Below are positions 1 through 9,160 of a stretch of 64,000 nt of DNA, in pieces. The notes beneath the pieces were generated by a model that was given only the letters and a program-made list of their open reading frames with translations, had not been told where the DNA came from and made no database searches. How positions within the stretch are numbered: the stretch's first letter is position 1; each line of letters starts with the position of its first letter. The stretch is from Mobiluncus massiliensis (GTDB lineage Bacteria > Actinomycetota > Actinomycetes > Actinomycetales > Actinomycetaceae), in assembly GCF_949769255.1 (NCBI RefSeq), contig NZ_OX458329.1, forward strand, positions 434,001-498,000, read 5' to 3'. The position numbers were made by a program, and so were the translations under genes.

Positions 1-1048
1 ACTTCACCAGGGAGGTCATGACGACGGTGCGGATGGGGACGTTAATGCCGACACCGAGGGTGTCGGTCCCGGAAATGACCCGGAGCAGGCCCGCTTGAGC
101 GAGTTTTTCGACGAGCCTGCGGTAGCGGGGCAGCATTCCCGCGTGGTGAATCCCGATGCCCTTCAGCAGCAGCGGTTTCAGGGTTTTCCCAAAAGAAGAA
201 TGAAACTGTACGGTGTTTACCTGGTCTTTTAGCTGGGCGGCAGTGTCGGAATCCAGTCCCAGGCGCAAATCCAGGCTGGCGATTCGCTCGGCTTCTTCTA
301 CCGCGGCGCGTTGGCTGGGATGCACCACGTAGGCCGGCAGTCGGTCCTGATTGGCCAGTCCTTGCAGGATTTTCTCCAGCGGCTCAGCCGCGTAGGACAT
401 CTCCAGCGGCACGGGACGTTTCGCGGAATCGAGGACCGCGACTTCGCGCCCGGTGACTTCCTGCAGGTTCTTTTCAAACCACGAGGTATCCCCCAAAGTG
501 GCGCTCATCAGCACAAACCGAGTTTTCGTCAGCGTCAGCAGGGGAGCCTGCCACGCCCAGCCACGCTCCGGGTCAGCATAGTAGTGAAACTCGTCCATCA
601 CCACGGTATCGACGTTGAGGTCATCTCCCCAGCGCAGCGCCTGATTCGCGAGGATTTCCGCCGTGGCGCAGATAATCGGTGCATCGGCGTTGACCGAACC
701 ATCGCCGGTGACCATACCCACGTTGGCGGCACCAAACAGGTCCACCAGGTCAAAGAACTTCTCGCTGACCAGCGCCTTCAACGGTGCGGTGTAATAGGAA
801 ACGCCGCCCCGGGCTAATGACCACAAAATCGCGGCCACCCCTATCAGGGACTTGCCCGAACCGGTGGGGGTGGGCGCGATGAGGTGTTTATCCTCCAGAA
901 TCAGGCGCTCGGCAGCCTCCTGCTGGTGCGGATAAAGCGGGCGACCGGTGGATTCGGCCCATTCCTGAAACGCCAGCAGGACTTCGACAGGGTCCGTGAG
1001 CGCGCCGCGATCCTCCAGGTCGTCCAGCAGTTGATTGAGGGCCTCCAT
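1..1048 (-). CDS. DEAD/DEAH-box (Ski2-like) RNA helicase, N-terminal part, cut by window edge
   Basis: An open frame read on the minus strand from the ATG at 1048 runs off the left edge, so only about the first 349 residues are here. Motif I (PTPTGSGKS) is near residue 58, motif II is DEFH near residue 155, and MSATLGD (motif III) follows, then the start of a second RecA-like domain (GIHHAGMLPRYR). DEFH and the HHAG element are typical of Ski2-like superfamily 2 helicases; actinobacterial homologues usually end in a DUF3516 domain, which would lie outside the window. The start codon shares one base with the stop of the upstream hydrolase gene (TGATG), which suggests translational coupling. 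Substrate is unknown. Confidence 0.85.
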   Translation of the reverse strand, partial: MEALNQLLDDLEDRGALTDPVEVLLAFQEWAESTGRPLYPHQQEAAERLILEDKHLIAPTPTGSGKSLIGVAAILWSLARGGVSYYTAPLKALVSEKFFDLVDLFGAANVGMVTGDGSVNADAPIICATAEILANQALRWGDDLNVDTVVMDEFHYYADPERGWAWQAPLLTLTKTRFVLMSATLGDTSWFEKNLQEVTGREVAVLDSAKRPVPLEMSYAAEPLEKILQGLANQDRLPAYVVHPSQRAAVEEAERIASLDLRLGLDSDTAAQLKDQVNTVQFHSSFGKTLKPLLLKGIGIHHAGMLPRYRRLVEKLAQAGLLRVISGTDTLGVGINVPIRTVVMTSLVK

Positions 1049-1830
1049 CAGCGGCGCACCGGGTTGCTCAGTTGTCCCAAGCCCTCGATTTCGCAGGTCA
1101 CAGTGCAGCCATCGGTGAGCGGGCCAACACCGGCAGGGGTGCCGGTGAGGATGACGTCGCCGGGCAGCAGGGTCATGGCTTGGGAAATGTACGTCACCAG
1201 TTCGCCTACCGGGTGCATCATATTGGCGGTCGTGTCGTCTTGGCGGACATCACCGTCCACTTCGCTGCGGATGCGGAGGTTTTGCACATCGAGGTCAGGG
1301 TTCACGGTAATCCACGGTCCGAGCGGGCAAGCGGTGTCGAAGCTTTTGGCGCGTGTCCACTGTTTGTCAGCTTTTTGGGCATCGCGAGCGGAGACATCAT
1401 TGCCGATGGTGTAGCCAAACACGTAATCTTTCCAGTTTTCGGGATCAATGTCCTTCGCGACATGCTTGATGACCACGCCGAGTTCGACTTCATGATCGAC
1501 ATGGTTGGACCACTTCGGCAGGACAATCGGAGCGCCAGGGCCAATCACCGAGGTATTGGGTTTGATGAACAGAATCGGGGCATCAGGCACCGCCGAGCCG
1601 AATTCGCGGATATGTTCCAGGTAGTTTTTCCCCACGCACACGACTTTCGAGGCGGGAATGACCGGGGCGACCAGGCGCACGTCCTCCAGCTGCAGGATCT
1701 GGCCGGTCGGAGTGATTTTGTCAGGGCTGTACAGGGGGTTTTCAGCCAAGACAGTAATCCGATCGTTGTCGTCCTCCATCACACCAAAACCGTAGGTATC
1801 GTCGCCTTTATCAAAACGTATAACTCGCAT
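1048..1830 (-). CDS. Fumarylacetoacetate hydrolase (FAH) family protein
   Basis: This 260-residue protein has the FAH fold signature: VVCVGKNYLEH near residue 64, the acidic metal-binding residues of VDHEVELGVV near residue 112, and the C-terminal glycine-rich LTGTPAGVGPL. The family cleaves or decarboxylates beta-diketo or oxaloacetate-like acids with Mg2+; the exact substrate cannot be told from sequence. The same gene stands in front of gltX in many actinobacteria, but here gltX is on the other strand and separated by 900 bp. No clear Shine-Dalgarno precedes the ATG; a TATAAACT-like box on the minus strand lies close upstream, so the mRNA may be nearly leaderless. The helicase follows directly in the same operon. 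Confidence 0.88.
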   Translation of the reverse strand: MRVIRFDKGDDTYGFGVMEDDNDRITVLAENPLYSPDKITPTGQILQLEDVRLVAPVIPASKVVCVGKNYLEHIREFGSAVPDAPILFIKPNTSVIGPGAPIVLPKWSNHVDHEVELGVVIKHVAKDIDPENWKDYVFGYTIGNDVSARDAQKADKQWTRAKSFDTACPLGPWITVNPDLDVQNLRIRSEVDGDVRQDDTTANMMHPVGELVTYISQAMTLLPGDVILTGTPAGVGPLTDGCTVTCEIEGLGQLSNPVRR

Positions 1831-1922
1831 GGGGTCAGTTTATCAACCGCGGAACAGCGCGTCCCATCCGGTGAGCGCGCGGGGTCTGGCGGCGTTCGGG
1901 GGCTCTCAGTCGCAGAGATACT

Positions 1923-2123
1923 TGGAAAGCTGCGCTTTCCGTGCCGCTTCCTGGACTTTGGCAGTGCAAGCGAGCTTGCGCTGCCAAAGTCTGCGTCGCG
2001 GTGGAGGAGCTGATTCGGTGGGGGCGCTTCGTCGCGGGGGCGCTCGCGAGAGGCGGAAGGGGGAGTACCCCCTCGCGTTTTGCGCGACGATTGTCGCAAA
2101 ACGCTCACCCCCCAGCCTCTCGC
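1923..2123. repeat. Cluster of three intergenic hairpins (palindrome-rich spacer)
   Basis: Part of a 910-bp gene-free stretch between the FAH gene and gltX. Visible structures are a hairpin with 7-bp arms GGAAAGC/GCTTTCC at 1923-1939; an 18-bp-arm hairpin at 1954-1991 (one T/C difference between arms, two-base loop); and a nested pair, outer arms GCGAGAGGC/GCCTCTCGC at 2046-2054 and 2115-2123, inner arms GCGTTTTGCG/CGCAAAACGC at 2075-2084 and 2095-2104. Open frames through the region follow the repeats and resemble no protein family I recognise. The function is unknown; none of the stems ends in a T-run. Confidence 0.6.
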
Positions 2124-2343
2124 TGAGTCGCCCCCCTGCTCCGGTCGCGCCGGACATTCCGGTTCGGCTTGCGTCGGGTGATAAAGGGGGAGATTTGGCG
2201 GGTAGCTGCCAATAATGGCAGCTACTCGGCTATGCTCCCCTTATAATCCACGCGCGCCCCGAATTCTGTGACCAAAGACCCCCGAAAAACCAGACTCAAG
2301 CCACCGATAGCCGGTCAAAATCACCCCGAACCATGGAATAAAA

Positions 2344-2397
2344 CCTATTTAAACGGCTCGGTGTGCCATATATGGCACACCGAGCCAAATTAATAGG
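2344..2397. repeat. Long near-perfect palindrome with 16-bp core arms
   Basis: A perfect 32-bp palindrome at 2355-2386 (arms beginning GGCTCGGTGTGCC) is extended on both sides by CCTATTTAA (2344-2352) and TTAATAGG (2390-2397). It would extrude as one hairpin. No T-run follows, so it is not an ordinary terminator. It could be a protein-binding site or a repetitive extragenic element; the sequence does not decide between them. Confidence 0.6.
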
Positions 2398-2487
2398 ATT
2401 AACGCCTGAGCTGCCGCGGGGTTGTCTCAGCGTTTGGGATATTGACATCGCCAAACCTGGCGAGGAACCCCTGCAGCCTGTCTGTCT

Positions 2488-2615
2488 TGCACGAACGACC
2501 GATTTCACTGTGCTCAGAGCCAATCGGCAAGAACTAGAATCTCGCTTACCTGCAGTTTTAGAGAACCGGAGTCGATGATGGCCTGAATTCAGGCTCGAAA
2601 TCGGTCGTTAGTGCA
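2488..2615. mobile_element. 128-bp element with 19-bp terminal inverted repeats (copy A), MITE-like
   Basis: The left end reads TGCACGAACGACCGATTTC and the right end is its inverse with one mismatch. A second element of 129 bp with the same ends lies at 24886-25014. When copy B is reversed, both carry TACCTGCA exactly 59 bases from the same end and a small palindrome (GCCTGAATTCAGGC at 2581-2594 here) just inside the other end. The interiors otherwise differ. No open frame and no obvious target-site duplication. A non-autonomous mobile element is one reading; a structured regulatory RNA or a paired protein-binding site is another. Confidence 0.5.
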
Positions 2616-2740
2616 ACTATTCCGGAAACCAAGGGGGTTTCACGCCTAAACATGGCAGAAATCCGGGTTATCGACACCGGTATTTGGCTCGGAATTGCGG
2701 CGCGGTCGCAGTGCTGAAAAAAGCGTTGAGGCGGGGATAT

Positions 2741-4294
2741 ATGATTGACTCTGTGATACATACCGAATTGCCTGAAGTCTCTGCAATCCCTGTGCCGCCC
2801 GCGGACGGACCGAAAACCCGCGTGCGGTTCTGTCCTTCCCCGACCGGCACCCCCCACGTAGGCATGGTGCGCACCTGCCTGTTCAACTGGGCTTATGCGC
2901 GTTCCCAAGGGGGAACTTTCGTGTTCCGCATTGAGGACACCGACTCAGCGCGCGACTCCGAAGAATCGTTTAACCAGATTCTGGAATCGCTGGACTGGCT
3001 GGGCTTGGATTGGGACGAAGGCATCAACGTGGGCGGTCCGCACGGACCCTATCGCCAATCAGAGCGTATGGATATCTATCGCGAAGTGGCTGGTCAGCTC
3101 CTGGAAGCCGGCTATGCTTACGAATCTTTCTCGACCCCCGAGGAAGTGGAGGCACGCCACCGGGAACGCGGCGAGGACCCGAAGCTGGGCTACGACGGCT
3201 TTGACCGTGACCTTACCGCCGCACAGCGCGAGGCCTATATTAAGGAAGGCCGTAAACCTGTGCTGCGTCTGCGAATGCCGGACGAGGACATCACTTTTAC
3301 CGACCTGGTACGCGGCGACATTACCTTTAAGGCCGGTTCTGTACCCGACTACGTCATCGTGCGCGCCAACGGCGAGCCGCTTTACACCCTGGTGAACCCG
3401 GTGGACGATGCGCTGATGGAAATTACTCACGTCCTGCGCGGCGAGGACCTGCTGTCCTCCACCCCGCGCCAAATCGTACTCTACCGGGCGCTTTACGCCC
3501 TGGGGGTGGCGAAGTTCATGCCCTATTTCGGGCATCTGCCTTACGTGATGGGCGAAGGGAACAAGAAGCTCTCGAAGCGTGATCCGGAATCGAACCTGCT
3601 GCTACATAAACAGCACGGCATCATTCCCGAAGGCCTGGTCAACTACCTGGCGCTGCTGGGCTGGGCCTACGCCGCGGACAACGATATTTTCAGCCGCGAA
3701 CAAATGGCTCAGGCTTTCGACATTCGCGCGGTAAACCCGAATCCGGCCCGGTTTGACCTTAAGAAATGCAACGCGATTAATGCCGAGCATATCCGCCTGC
3801 TGGACGCGTCCGATTTCACCCGTCGGACGGTGCCTTTCCTGGCGGCAGCCGGTTTGGTCGAGGCGAAGGAATATGATTCCCTGGACCAGACGCAACGCGC
3901 CGTACTGGATCAGGCGGCACCGTTGGCGCAAACCCGCGTCCAGCAACTGGATCAGCTCCCAGGACTGATTGGGTTCCTGTTCCGTGACGACGTGGAATAC
4001 GACGAAAAGGCTGTCTCGAAGCTGAAAGGTGAGCCCGCCGCGATTCTTGAGGCGGCCGTCAAGGCGCTGGAAACCGCTGGTGACCAGGCGTTTGCCGACA
4101 CGGAGGCGATTCACGAGGTCTTGAATGCGGCGCTTATTGACGGTTTGGGAGTCAAGCCGCGCGTAGCTTTTGCGCCGCTGTTCGTGGCCGTCACCGGGAC
4201 GAACGTATCCATCCCGGTTTTCGATTCCATGCGTATCCTGGGGAAGGAAGAAACCCTGCGGAGAATAGAGAAATTTACCGAATTCTTAGGTTAA
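2741..4294 (+). CDS. gltX: Glutamyl-tRNA synthetase
   Basis: Class I aminoacyl-tRNA synthetase that charges tRNA-Glu. In actinobacteria lacking GlnRS it normally also charges tRNA-Gln before GatCAB amidation (family knowledge). The HIGH-type motif appears as SPTGTPHVG near residue 27 and the KMSKS-type motif as KLSKRDPES near residue 280; FRIEDTD is also present. Length, 517 residues, fits the family. I start at the ATG at 2741, which has GAGGCGGGG a few bases upstream; a longer frame from 2684 would add 19 unconserved residues. A terminator follows at once. Confidence 0.96.
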   Translation: MIDSVIHTELPEVSAIPVPPADGPKTRVRFCPSPTGTPHVGMVRTCLFNWAYARSQGGTFVFRIEDTDSARDSEESFNQILESLDWLGLDWDEGINVGGPHGPYRQSERMDIYREVAGQLLEAGYAYESFSTPEEVEARHRERGEDPKLGYDGFDRDLTAAQREAYIKEGRKPVLRLRMPDEDITFTDLVRGDITFKAGSVPDYVIVRANGEPLYTLVNPVDDALMEITHVLRGEDLLSSTPRQIVLYRALYALGVAKFMPYFGHLPYVMGEGNKKLSKRDPESNLLLHKQHGIIPEGLVNYLALLGWAYAADNDIFSREQMAQAFDIRAVNPNPARFDLKKCNAINAEHIRLLDASDFTRRTVPFLAAAGLVEAKEYDSLDQTQRAVLDQAAPLAQTRVQQLDQLPGLIGFLFRDDVEYDEKAVSKLKGEPAAILEAAVKALETAGDQAFADTEAIHEVLNAALIDGLGVKPRVAFAPLFVAVTGTNVSIPVFDSMRILGKEETLRRIEKFTEFLG

Positions 4295-4320
4295 CTTTCC
4301 CCGCAAGGGGAGTTTTTCTT
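4295..4320 (+). terminator. Rho-independent terminator of gltX
   Basis: A short hairpin TCCCC-GCAA-GGGGA (4298-4311), slightly extended by CT/AG pairs, is followed by GTTTTTCTT. It begins immediately after the gltX stop codon. Confidence 0.85.
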
Positions 4321-4427
4321 GATAATTCTCTAAAAAGCCCTAATCTTCCTTGATATTTTAATATAATTAACTCCGATAGTTCAGACACTATCCGATTGAC
4401 ACAGATGTGAATAATCAGGAGTTACAA

Positions 4428-6032
4428 GTGAAAACGAAGAAGCTTTCTGTCGCTATGAAGACCCACATCATAGCGCTGCTCGCGGCAGTACTGTTGGGTC
4501 TGATGCTAATCTACATGATCATTTCGTTACAGGCGTACCGGGGGATATTCCAAACCGAAGTTGCCAGTTTCGATGAAGTAGAAATGGTGGAAGATGCCAG
4601 AATCAACTGGTCTAACCTCCGTTCCCAGGACATTATGCTGCTCACCCAGCTGCAATCTGGAAAGATTGGAAACCTGAGCAGCTCGGGCGATACGGTCAAC
4701 GAGGTGAATGAGCTGCTGGGGAAAGTCAATGACGGTCTCAGTAACTTGGAAAAGGCCCCTCTGAGCAGTGAACAAAAAGCCTTGGCTGCGGATATGCGCG
4801 CCGCTTATGACAGCTATTCCGCCGCTTGGGGTGAGTTCACCCAGAACGCAGCGGGGAACAACGCTCAGGCTCTGGAGGCTTCAAACGTCTTTGGCCAGTT
4901 CGAGGAAGAAAACGGTTTCGTTTTTGCGGACAAGTCCCGCGCCTTGCTGGACACTTACGAAGTTGAACGCGAAGCTGCCGCACATGCCCGTGCGACTGCC
5001 GAAGGCACGACCATCATTATTTCAATCGTTATTCTCGTTATCGGGGCAGTGTTGGTTTTCCTGATTGTTCGCCTGCTGGTAGCGCCCATGATCAAGTCGG
5101 TCCGCTCCCTTTCTGCGGGGATGGACAAACTCACGGAAGGCGACTTTACCGCTGAGGTGCAGCGTCACAGCAGAGATGAGGTCGGCGATATGGGCGACCA
5201 CTTCAACGATGCTATGGGTGGCTTACGTCAAAGCATCGCCGTAACCATCGGCGCGGCGGAGAATGTCGGCAAGATTACCGCGGGAATCGGGGAAGGCTCT
5301 CGCGAAGCAGTGGGCGCCACCCAGAAAGCTACCGACTACATCAACAGCGGGGCGGCGGCGGCCGAGCAAGTTTCTCGTTCTATTCAAACCGTCGCTGCTG
5401 GTGCAGAGGAAATGAGCGTCTCGATTAAAGAGATTTCTTCCAACGCTAACGCGGCCGCCGGAGTGGCCAAGGAAGCCTCGGAAGTCGCCCAGCAAACGAA
5501 CGAAACCGTGGCTAAACTTGGCGAGTCTTCCCGCGAGGTCGGTGAAGTCATTGAGACGATTACGGCGGTAGCGGAACAGACGAACCTGCTGGCCCTGAAC
5601 GCGACTATTGAAGCCGCACGAGCGGGAGATGCCGGACGAGGCTTTGCCGTGGTCGCTAGCGAGGTCAAGGACTTGGCAGCGGAGACGGGACGCGCTACTG
5701 AGGAAGTCGCCGTCAAGGTCGAACAGATTCAGACCGATACGGAGGCCGCAGTTGCTGCCATCGAAGAAATCTCCAACATCATCGCCTCCATCAACGATTA
5801 CCAGACCACTATTGCGGCCGCGGTTGAGGAACAGACCGCCACGACCAACGAAATGAGCCGGTCGGTTTCGGAGGCTGCTGATGGTTCTACCACCATCGCG
5901 GAAAATGTGGCTGATATTGCTCGTAACACCACAAACTTGGCTGAGAGATTTGCTGATGTGGATCAAAAGATGGGCGTACTGGCTACAGAGTCGAACGACC
6001 TGGTTACCCGCCTCAATGAGTTCAAGTACTAG
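4428..6032 (+). CDS. Methyl-accepting chemotaxis protein
   Basis: A membrane chemoreceptor of 534 residues. A short cytoplasmic N-terminus precedes TM1 (about residues 12-33), an extracellular sensing segment of about 155 residues, TM2 (about 192-220), a HAMP linker (about 222-275) and a long helical signalling domain. The hairpin tip has the near-invariant [19 protein letters not shown] at about 382-400, which contacts CheA and CheW. I choose the GTG at 4428 because AGGAG lies six bases upstream; the earlier GTG at 4407 has no such site. The signalling domain is closely similar to that of the next gene, so the pair probably arose by duplication. The ligand is unknown; no che or flagellar genes are in the window. 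Confidence 0.93.
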   Translation: MKTKKLSVAMKTHIIALLAAVLLGLMLIYMIISLQAYRGIFQTEVASFDEVEMVEDARINWSNLRSQDIMLLTQLQSGKIGNLSSSGDTVNEVNELLGKVNDGLSNLEKAPLSSEQKALAADMRAAYDSYSAAWGEFTQNAAGNNAQALEASNVFGQFEEENGFVFADKSRALLDTYEVEREAAAHARATAEGTTIIISIVILVIGAVLVFLIVRLLVAPMIKSVRSLSAGMDKLTEGDFTAEVQRHSRDEVGDMGDHFNDAMGGLRQSIAVTIGAAENVGKITAGIGEGSREAVGATQKATDYINSGAAAAEQVSRSIQTVAAGAEEMSVSIKEISSNANAAAGVAKEASEVAQQTNETVAKLGESSREVGEVIETITAVAEQTNLLALNATIEAARAGDAGRGFAVVASEVKDLAAETGRATEEVAVKVEQIQTDTEAAVAAIEEISNIIASINDYQTTIAAAVEEQTATTNEMSRSVSEAADGSTTIAENVADIARNTTNLAERFADVDQKMGVLATESNDLVTRLNEFKY

Positions 6033-6043
6033 GGAGGACGATC

Positions 6044-7780
6044 GTGACTACGGATTTACAAAGTACAGTGAGCGCGAATACTGGAGAAAATACAATGAGT
6101 GATGCGGCGGCGAAGAAAGCTGGTAAAGCGCGGGTTAACGCCAAAGGCAAGAAGATGCGGCGGCTGCCCCTAGTAGTTCAGATAGGCGCCATCGGGGCTG
6201 CCGGTGTTATCGGTCTGCTGGTGATGTTGCTGCTATTCGTGGTGGGGGTGCGCATCTATGGCAACTCCACGGAGAGCTATGTAGCTGAACAGAGTCAGGT
6301 CGAGGCGGCTCAGGCGATGCACTATGACATGACGCGTCTAATCGCTTCGGAACGTGAATTGAAACGGGTAGGCACCTCCCAGACCATCAGCTCTGAAGCT
6401 CGTGAAGCCTCGATGAAGGTGGCTACCGAGAACGTTAAGCACTTCATGGAACTGACGGATCAGCGCTTGGAGGAAATGTCAAAGATTGACGATCAGACTA
6501 TCGCGCCGCTGGTGGCTCAGGCTACAGATGTGATGAAGAAGTTTGAAGCTGAAGTCAACCAGATTACAGAACTGGTCAACCAGGGTAAGGGTGAAGAAGC
6601 CGCCGCTATTGACGTTCTGGACTTAGCTAATCAGCTCAGCGACCTGGTTCCGCAGATTGTCAACGCGTTGGAATCCAAGATGGACGCGGCAACTGAGCAG
6701 TCTGAAGCGGTGTCAACGATTGTCTTGATTGTCATGTGCGTCGTCTACGTGGTGGTGCTGCTTCTCGCTCTGCTCCTTGGTTTCTTTGTGCGTCGTGTGC
6801 TGCGCAAGACCGTGGCGAACACGGGTGATTCTATCGAGTCGCTGTCTAAGGGCGACATGACAGATGAAGCCGAGATGCTGATGAACGATGAGCTGGGCGA
6901 CGTGGCGATGAAGCTCAACGAGAGTTTGGCAACCCTGCGTCAAGTCGTTGGTTCGGCTGCCACAACGGCACGAAAGGTTAATTCCGTGGCCAAGGAGGTC
7001 GGAGACGGCATCGATGAGGGTTATAAGGAAACTGAGGAAGTTGTAGCCCAGACTCAGGTTGTGGCTGGCGCGGCCGGCGATGTGACGCAGTCGATTCAGA
7101 CCGTGGCTGCTGGTGCGGAAGAAATGGGCGCCTCGATTCGCGAAATTTCTTCCAACGCTAACGAAGCTGCCAGGGTGGCCGGGGAGGCTACCGAAGTAGC
7201 GAAACGAACCAGTGAAACTGTTTCTAAGCTGGGGGTTTCTTCGCGCGAAATTGGCGATGTGGTCAACACCATTACCGCGATTGCCGAACAAACCAACCTG
7301 CTGGCACTGAACGCCACCATTGAGGCGGCTCGTGCCGGGGATGCCGGTAAAGGCTTCGCGGTGGTGGCTGGTGAGGTCAAGGACCTGGCTCAGGAAACAG
7401 GTAAAGCAACCGATGACATCACTGCCAAGATTACGGCTATCCAAGCTGATACGGATGGCGCGGTGGCAGCAATCGAAAAGATTTCTGACATCATCAACCA
7501 AATCAACAACTACCAGACCACTATTGCGGCGGCCGTGGAGGAACAGACCGCTACGACCAACGAGATGAGCCGTTCGGTGGCAGAAGCGGCGACTGGTTCG
7601 GCTTCGATTGCGGAAACCATTTCTCAATATCAAGAGATTGCCCAGGAAGCCGGCAAGGGTGTGGAAACCCTCCAGCATGCCTCGGACGAATTGGTCGAGG
7701 CCTCACAAGCGATGTATGACAACATCTCGATGCTGGTTTACGAAAAGAAAGGCGACTCTGAGAACTTGCCAAATGCCTAA
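6044..7780 (+). CDS. Methyl-accepting chemotaxis protein, second copy
   Basis: A 578-residue chemoreceptor. A basic cytoplasmic N-terminus precedes TM1 (about residues 39-68), an extracellular helical sensor with many charged residues, TM2 (about 223-252), HAMP, and the signalling domain with the same tip motif at about 414-432. It starts 11 bases after the preceding receptor, so the two are likely cotranscribed. The GTG at 6044 has AGGGAGG six bases upstream; an internal ATG at 6095 (MSDAAAKK) with a weaker site is possible. The C-terminus lacks a pentapeptide tether such as NWETF. A strong hairpin follows. Confidence 0.92.
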   Translation: MTTDLQSTVSANTGENTMSDAAAKKAGKARVNAKGKKMRRLPLVVQIGAIGAAGVIGLLVMLLLFVVGVRIYGNSTESYVAEQSQVEAAQAMHYDMTRLIASERELKRVGTSQTISSEAREASMKVATENVKHFMELTDQRLEEMSKIDDQTIAPLVAQATDVMKKFEAEVNQITELVNQGKGEEAAAIDVLDLANQLSDLVPQIVNALESKMDAATEQSEAVSTIVLIVMCVVYVVVLLLALLLGFFVRRVLRKTVANTGDSIESLSKGDMTDEAEMLMNDELGDVAMKLNESLATLRQVVGSAATTARKVNSVAKEVGDGIDEGYKETEEVVAQTQVVAGAAGDVTQSIQTVAAGAEEMGASIREISSNANEAARVAGEATEVAKRTSETVSKLGVSSREIGDVVNTITAIAEQTNLLALNATIEAARAGDAGKGFAVVAGEVKDLAQETGKATDDITAKITAIQADTDGAVAAIEKISDIINQINNYQTTIAAAVEEQTATTNEMSRSVAEAATGSASIAETISQYQEIAQEAGKGVETLQHASDELVEASQAMYDNISMLVYEKKGDSENLPNA

Positions 7781-7796
7781 CTATTAGGGTAACCTT

Positions 7797-7842
7797 GACA
7801 CTCGGTGCGAAAATCTCGACAGAGGTTTTTGCGCCGAGTGTC
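7797..7842. repeat. Inverted repeat between the second chemoreceptor and tRNA-Gln
   Basis: Arms at 7797-7813 and 7826-7842 pair almost perfectly (ACACTCGG with CCGAGTGT, then GCGAAAA with TTTTTGC, one extra base). No T-run follows the 3' arm and tRNA-Gln begins two bases later. It may terminate the receptor operon imperfectly or mark a processing site ahead of the tRNAs. Confidence 0.6.
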
Positions 7843-7843
7843 A

Positions 7844-7914
7844 TGGGGTATGGTGTAACGGCAGCACTAGTGATTCTGGTTCACTCAGTCTAGGTTCGAA
7901 TCCTGGTACCCCAG
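7844..7914 (+). tRNA. tRNA-Gln (CUG anticodon)
   Basis: The cloverleaf is intact. The acceptor arms TGGGGTA and TACCCCA pair, the anticodon loop reads TTCTGGT with CTG as anticodon, and the T-loop is GGTTCGAATCC. The discriminator is G and CCA is not encoded. It lies one base from tRNA-Glu, and both follow gltX on the same strand, the usual actinobacterial grouping. Confidence 0.96.
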
Positions 7915-7915
7915 C

Positions 7916-7991
7916 GCCCCTATCGTCTAGCGGCCTAGGACATCGCCCTCTCACGGCGGTAACACCGGTTCAAATCCGGTTGGGGGTACCA
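7916..7991 (+). tRNA. tRNA-Glu (CUC anticodon), CCA encoded
   Basis: The acceptor arm GCCCCTA pairs with TGGGGGT including G-U pairs. The D-arm carries TCGTCTAGCGGCCTAGGA, the anticodon loop CCTCTCA gives CTC, and the T-loop is GGTTCAAATCC. CCA is encoded at 7989-7991. A Rho-independent terminator follows 40 bases downstream. Confidence 0.96.
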
Positions 7992-8008
7992 CCTCTTGAA
8001 AGAGCTTT

Positions 8009-9160
8009 TCAAACTGCATATATGTTTGCCAAGCTGCGCGGTTCTCGCGCAGCTTTTTGGTTACATGCTTCCGCTTGGCTCTCCGAAGCTGCCTGTTCGG
8101 GAAAGAAACGTTCCACTATGCCGTCTAGGCGCGCTCGGATTTCGGCAAAATCTTGATTCAGATCCAAGGTGGCGACGCTAATGGTGTTACCGCTCATGTT
8201 CCAGGTGCTTTCAGCAGGAACTTGCTCGTCAGTCTTGGCGTACAGCAGCATTCCCGAAACCACAGATCCGGACGTCATCGTAGACGCCGTGGCCGTGTAG
8301 TTCTTAACGTAAGTGAAAATCTGGTATAAATTCGCGGAGCGAAAGTTATTTTTGTTGAAATACCTGGTCAAAATCTGGCTGTAATATTTGGCATCAATAA
8401 TCAGGGTGTGTCCGTGAGTATCCGTCAAGGTGACATCCGAGCGCATCTGAGGCAGCGATGTGTCGTCTGCGCCTGGCTCGAGCGCCCAAGGGACTTGGCT
8501 GGCGTTTACCTGTAGGGACGGGTGTTCGCGTCGGAAGTATTCCAACAGGAATTTTTCGTATAGACGGCTCATTTCCTGGTCATCAAGGAACTTTGCGAGC
8601 CGGTATTCGCCGTGCTGTTCACGTGGCAGCATACCTTCCACAACGAGCCGACAGATAGACAGAAGCAGCCGGTAGGACCGGTTGCGGGAGGTCAGAATGA
8701 GGGTATTCCACCGAATATTCCGTAAATCTACGGGAGTGACGTTTGAGAAAAACAGCAGGGCGCGTTTCAGTTCCTGGCGCTGTTTTTCCTTCACATCCGC
8801 ATGCCTCAACAGCAGCTGCATTGTTGCTGCCAAGACTTGATTGGCGAGGTTATCCGTGGACAACTTGGCGAAACTGCACGAGATTCGTTGTTTCTGACTG
8901 ATGCGGTTGCGAAGTGTGGCGGAGATGTCAATGCGACCGCGAACGGTGGTGAGATTATCGTGGGTTTCCAGGTATTCCCGCGGCAGTCCCTGCTTGATTT
9001 GCCGTCCGATTCCCGCAGACAAAATGGCGGCAAACAAGGAATGAATGTTGTCGAACGTTTCTCTGTCAAGGTGGGCGTACTCTCCACGGTTCAGCTCACG
9101 ATAGGCGTAGGACAGCATGTAAAAAATATTTTTTACCAGGATGGGTTCCTTGGTGCTCAC
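8009..9160 (-). CDS. mcrC: McrC-like component of a 5-methylcytosine-dependent restriction system
   Basis: The partner nuclease of McrB in modification-dependent restriction: the complex cuts DNA containing methylated cytosine, using GTP. The family N-terminus (VKNIFYMLSYAY) is at once visible. A PD-(D/E)xK nuclease site is seen near residues 238-258 as RSDVTL followed by LIIDAKYYS. I take the GTG at 9160 as start because it overlaps the mcrB stop by four bases (GTGA) and has GGAAGG nine bases upstream; the ATG at 9190 would add ten residues. About 383 residues. The last 10-20 codons overlap the terminator of the convergent tRNA operon. Confidence 0.9.
   Translation of the reverse strand: MSTKEPILVKNIFYMLSYAYRELNRGEYAHLDRETFDNIHSLFAAILSAGIGRQIKQGLPREYLETHDNLTTVRGRIDISATLRNRISQKQRISCSFAKLSTDNLANQVLAATMQLLLRHADVKEKQRQELKRALLFFSNVTPVDLRNIRWNTLILTSRNRSYRLLLSICRLVVEGMLPREQHGEYRLAKFLDDQEMSRLYEKFLLEYFRREHPSLQVNASQVPWALEPGADDTSLPQMRSDVTLTDTHGHTLIIDAKYYSQILTRYFNKNNFRSANLYQIFTYVKNYTATASTMTSGSVVSGMLLYAKTDEQVPAESTWNMSGNTISVATLDLNQDFAEIRARLDGIVERFFPEQAASESQAEACNQKAAREPRSLANIYAV
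8031..8060 (+). terminator. Rho-independent terminator of the tRNA-Gln/tRNA-Glu transcript
   Basis: The arms AAGCTGCGCG and CGCGCAGCTT close a five-base loop and run into TTTTTGG. On the opposite strand there is no T-run, so it acts only on the tRNA transcript. It lies inside the 3' coding end of mcrC, which constrains both. Confidence 0.85.

Noticed and set aside
1829..2215. Open frames in the palindrome-rich spacer, both strands
   Set aside because: They owe their length to GC-rich inverted repeats and give low-complexity Arg/Ala/Ser-rich peptides without family resemblance.
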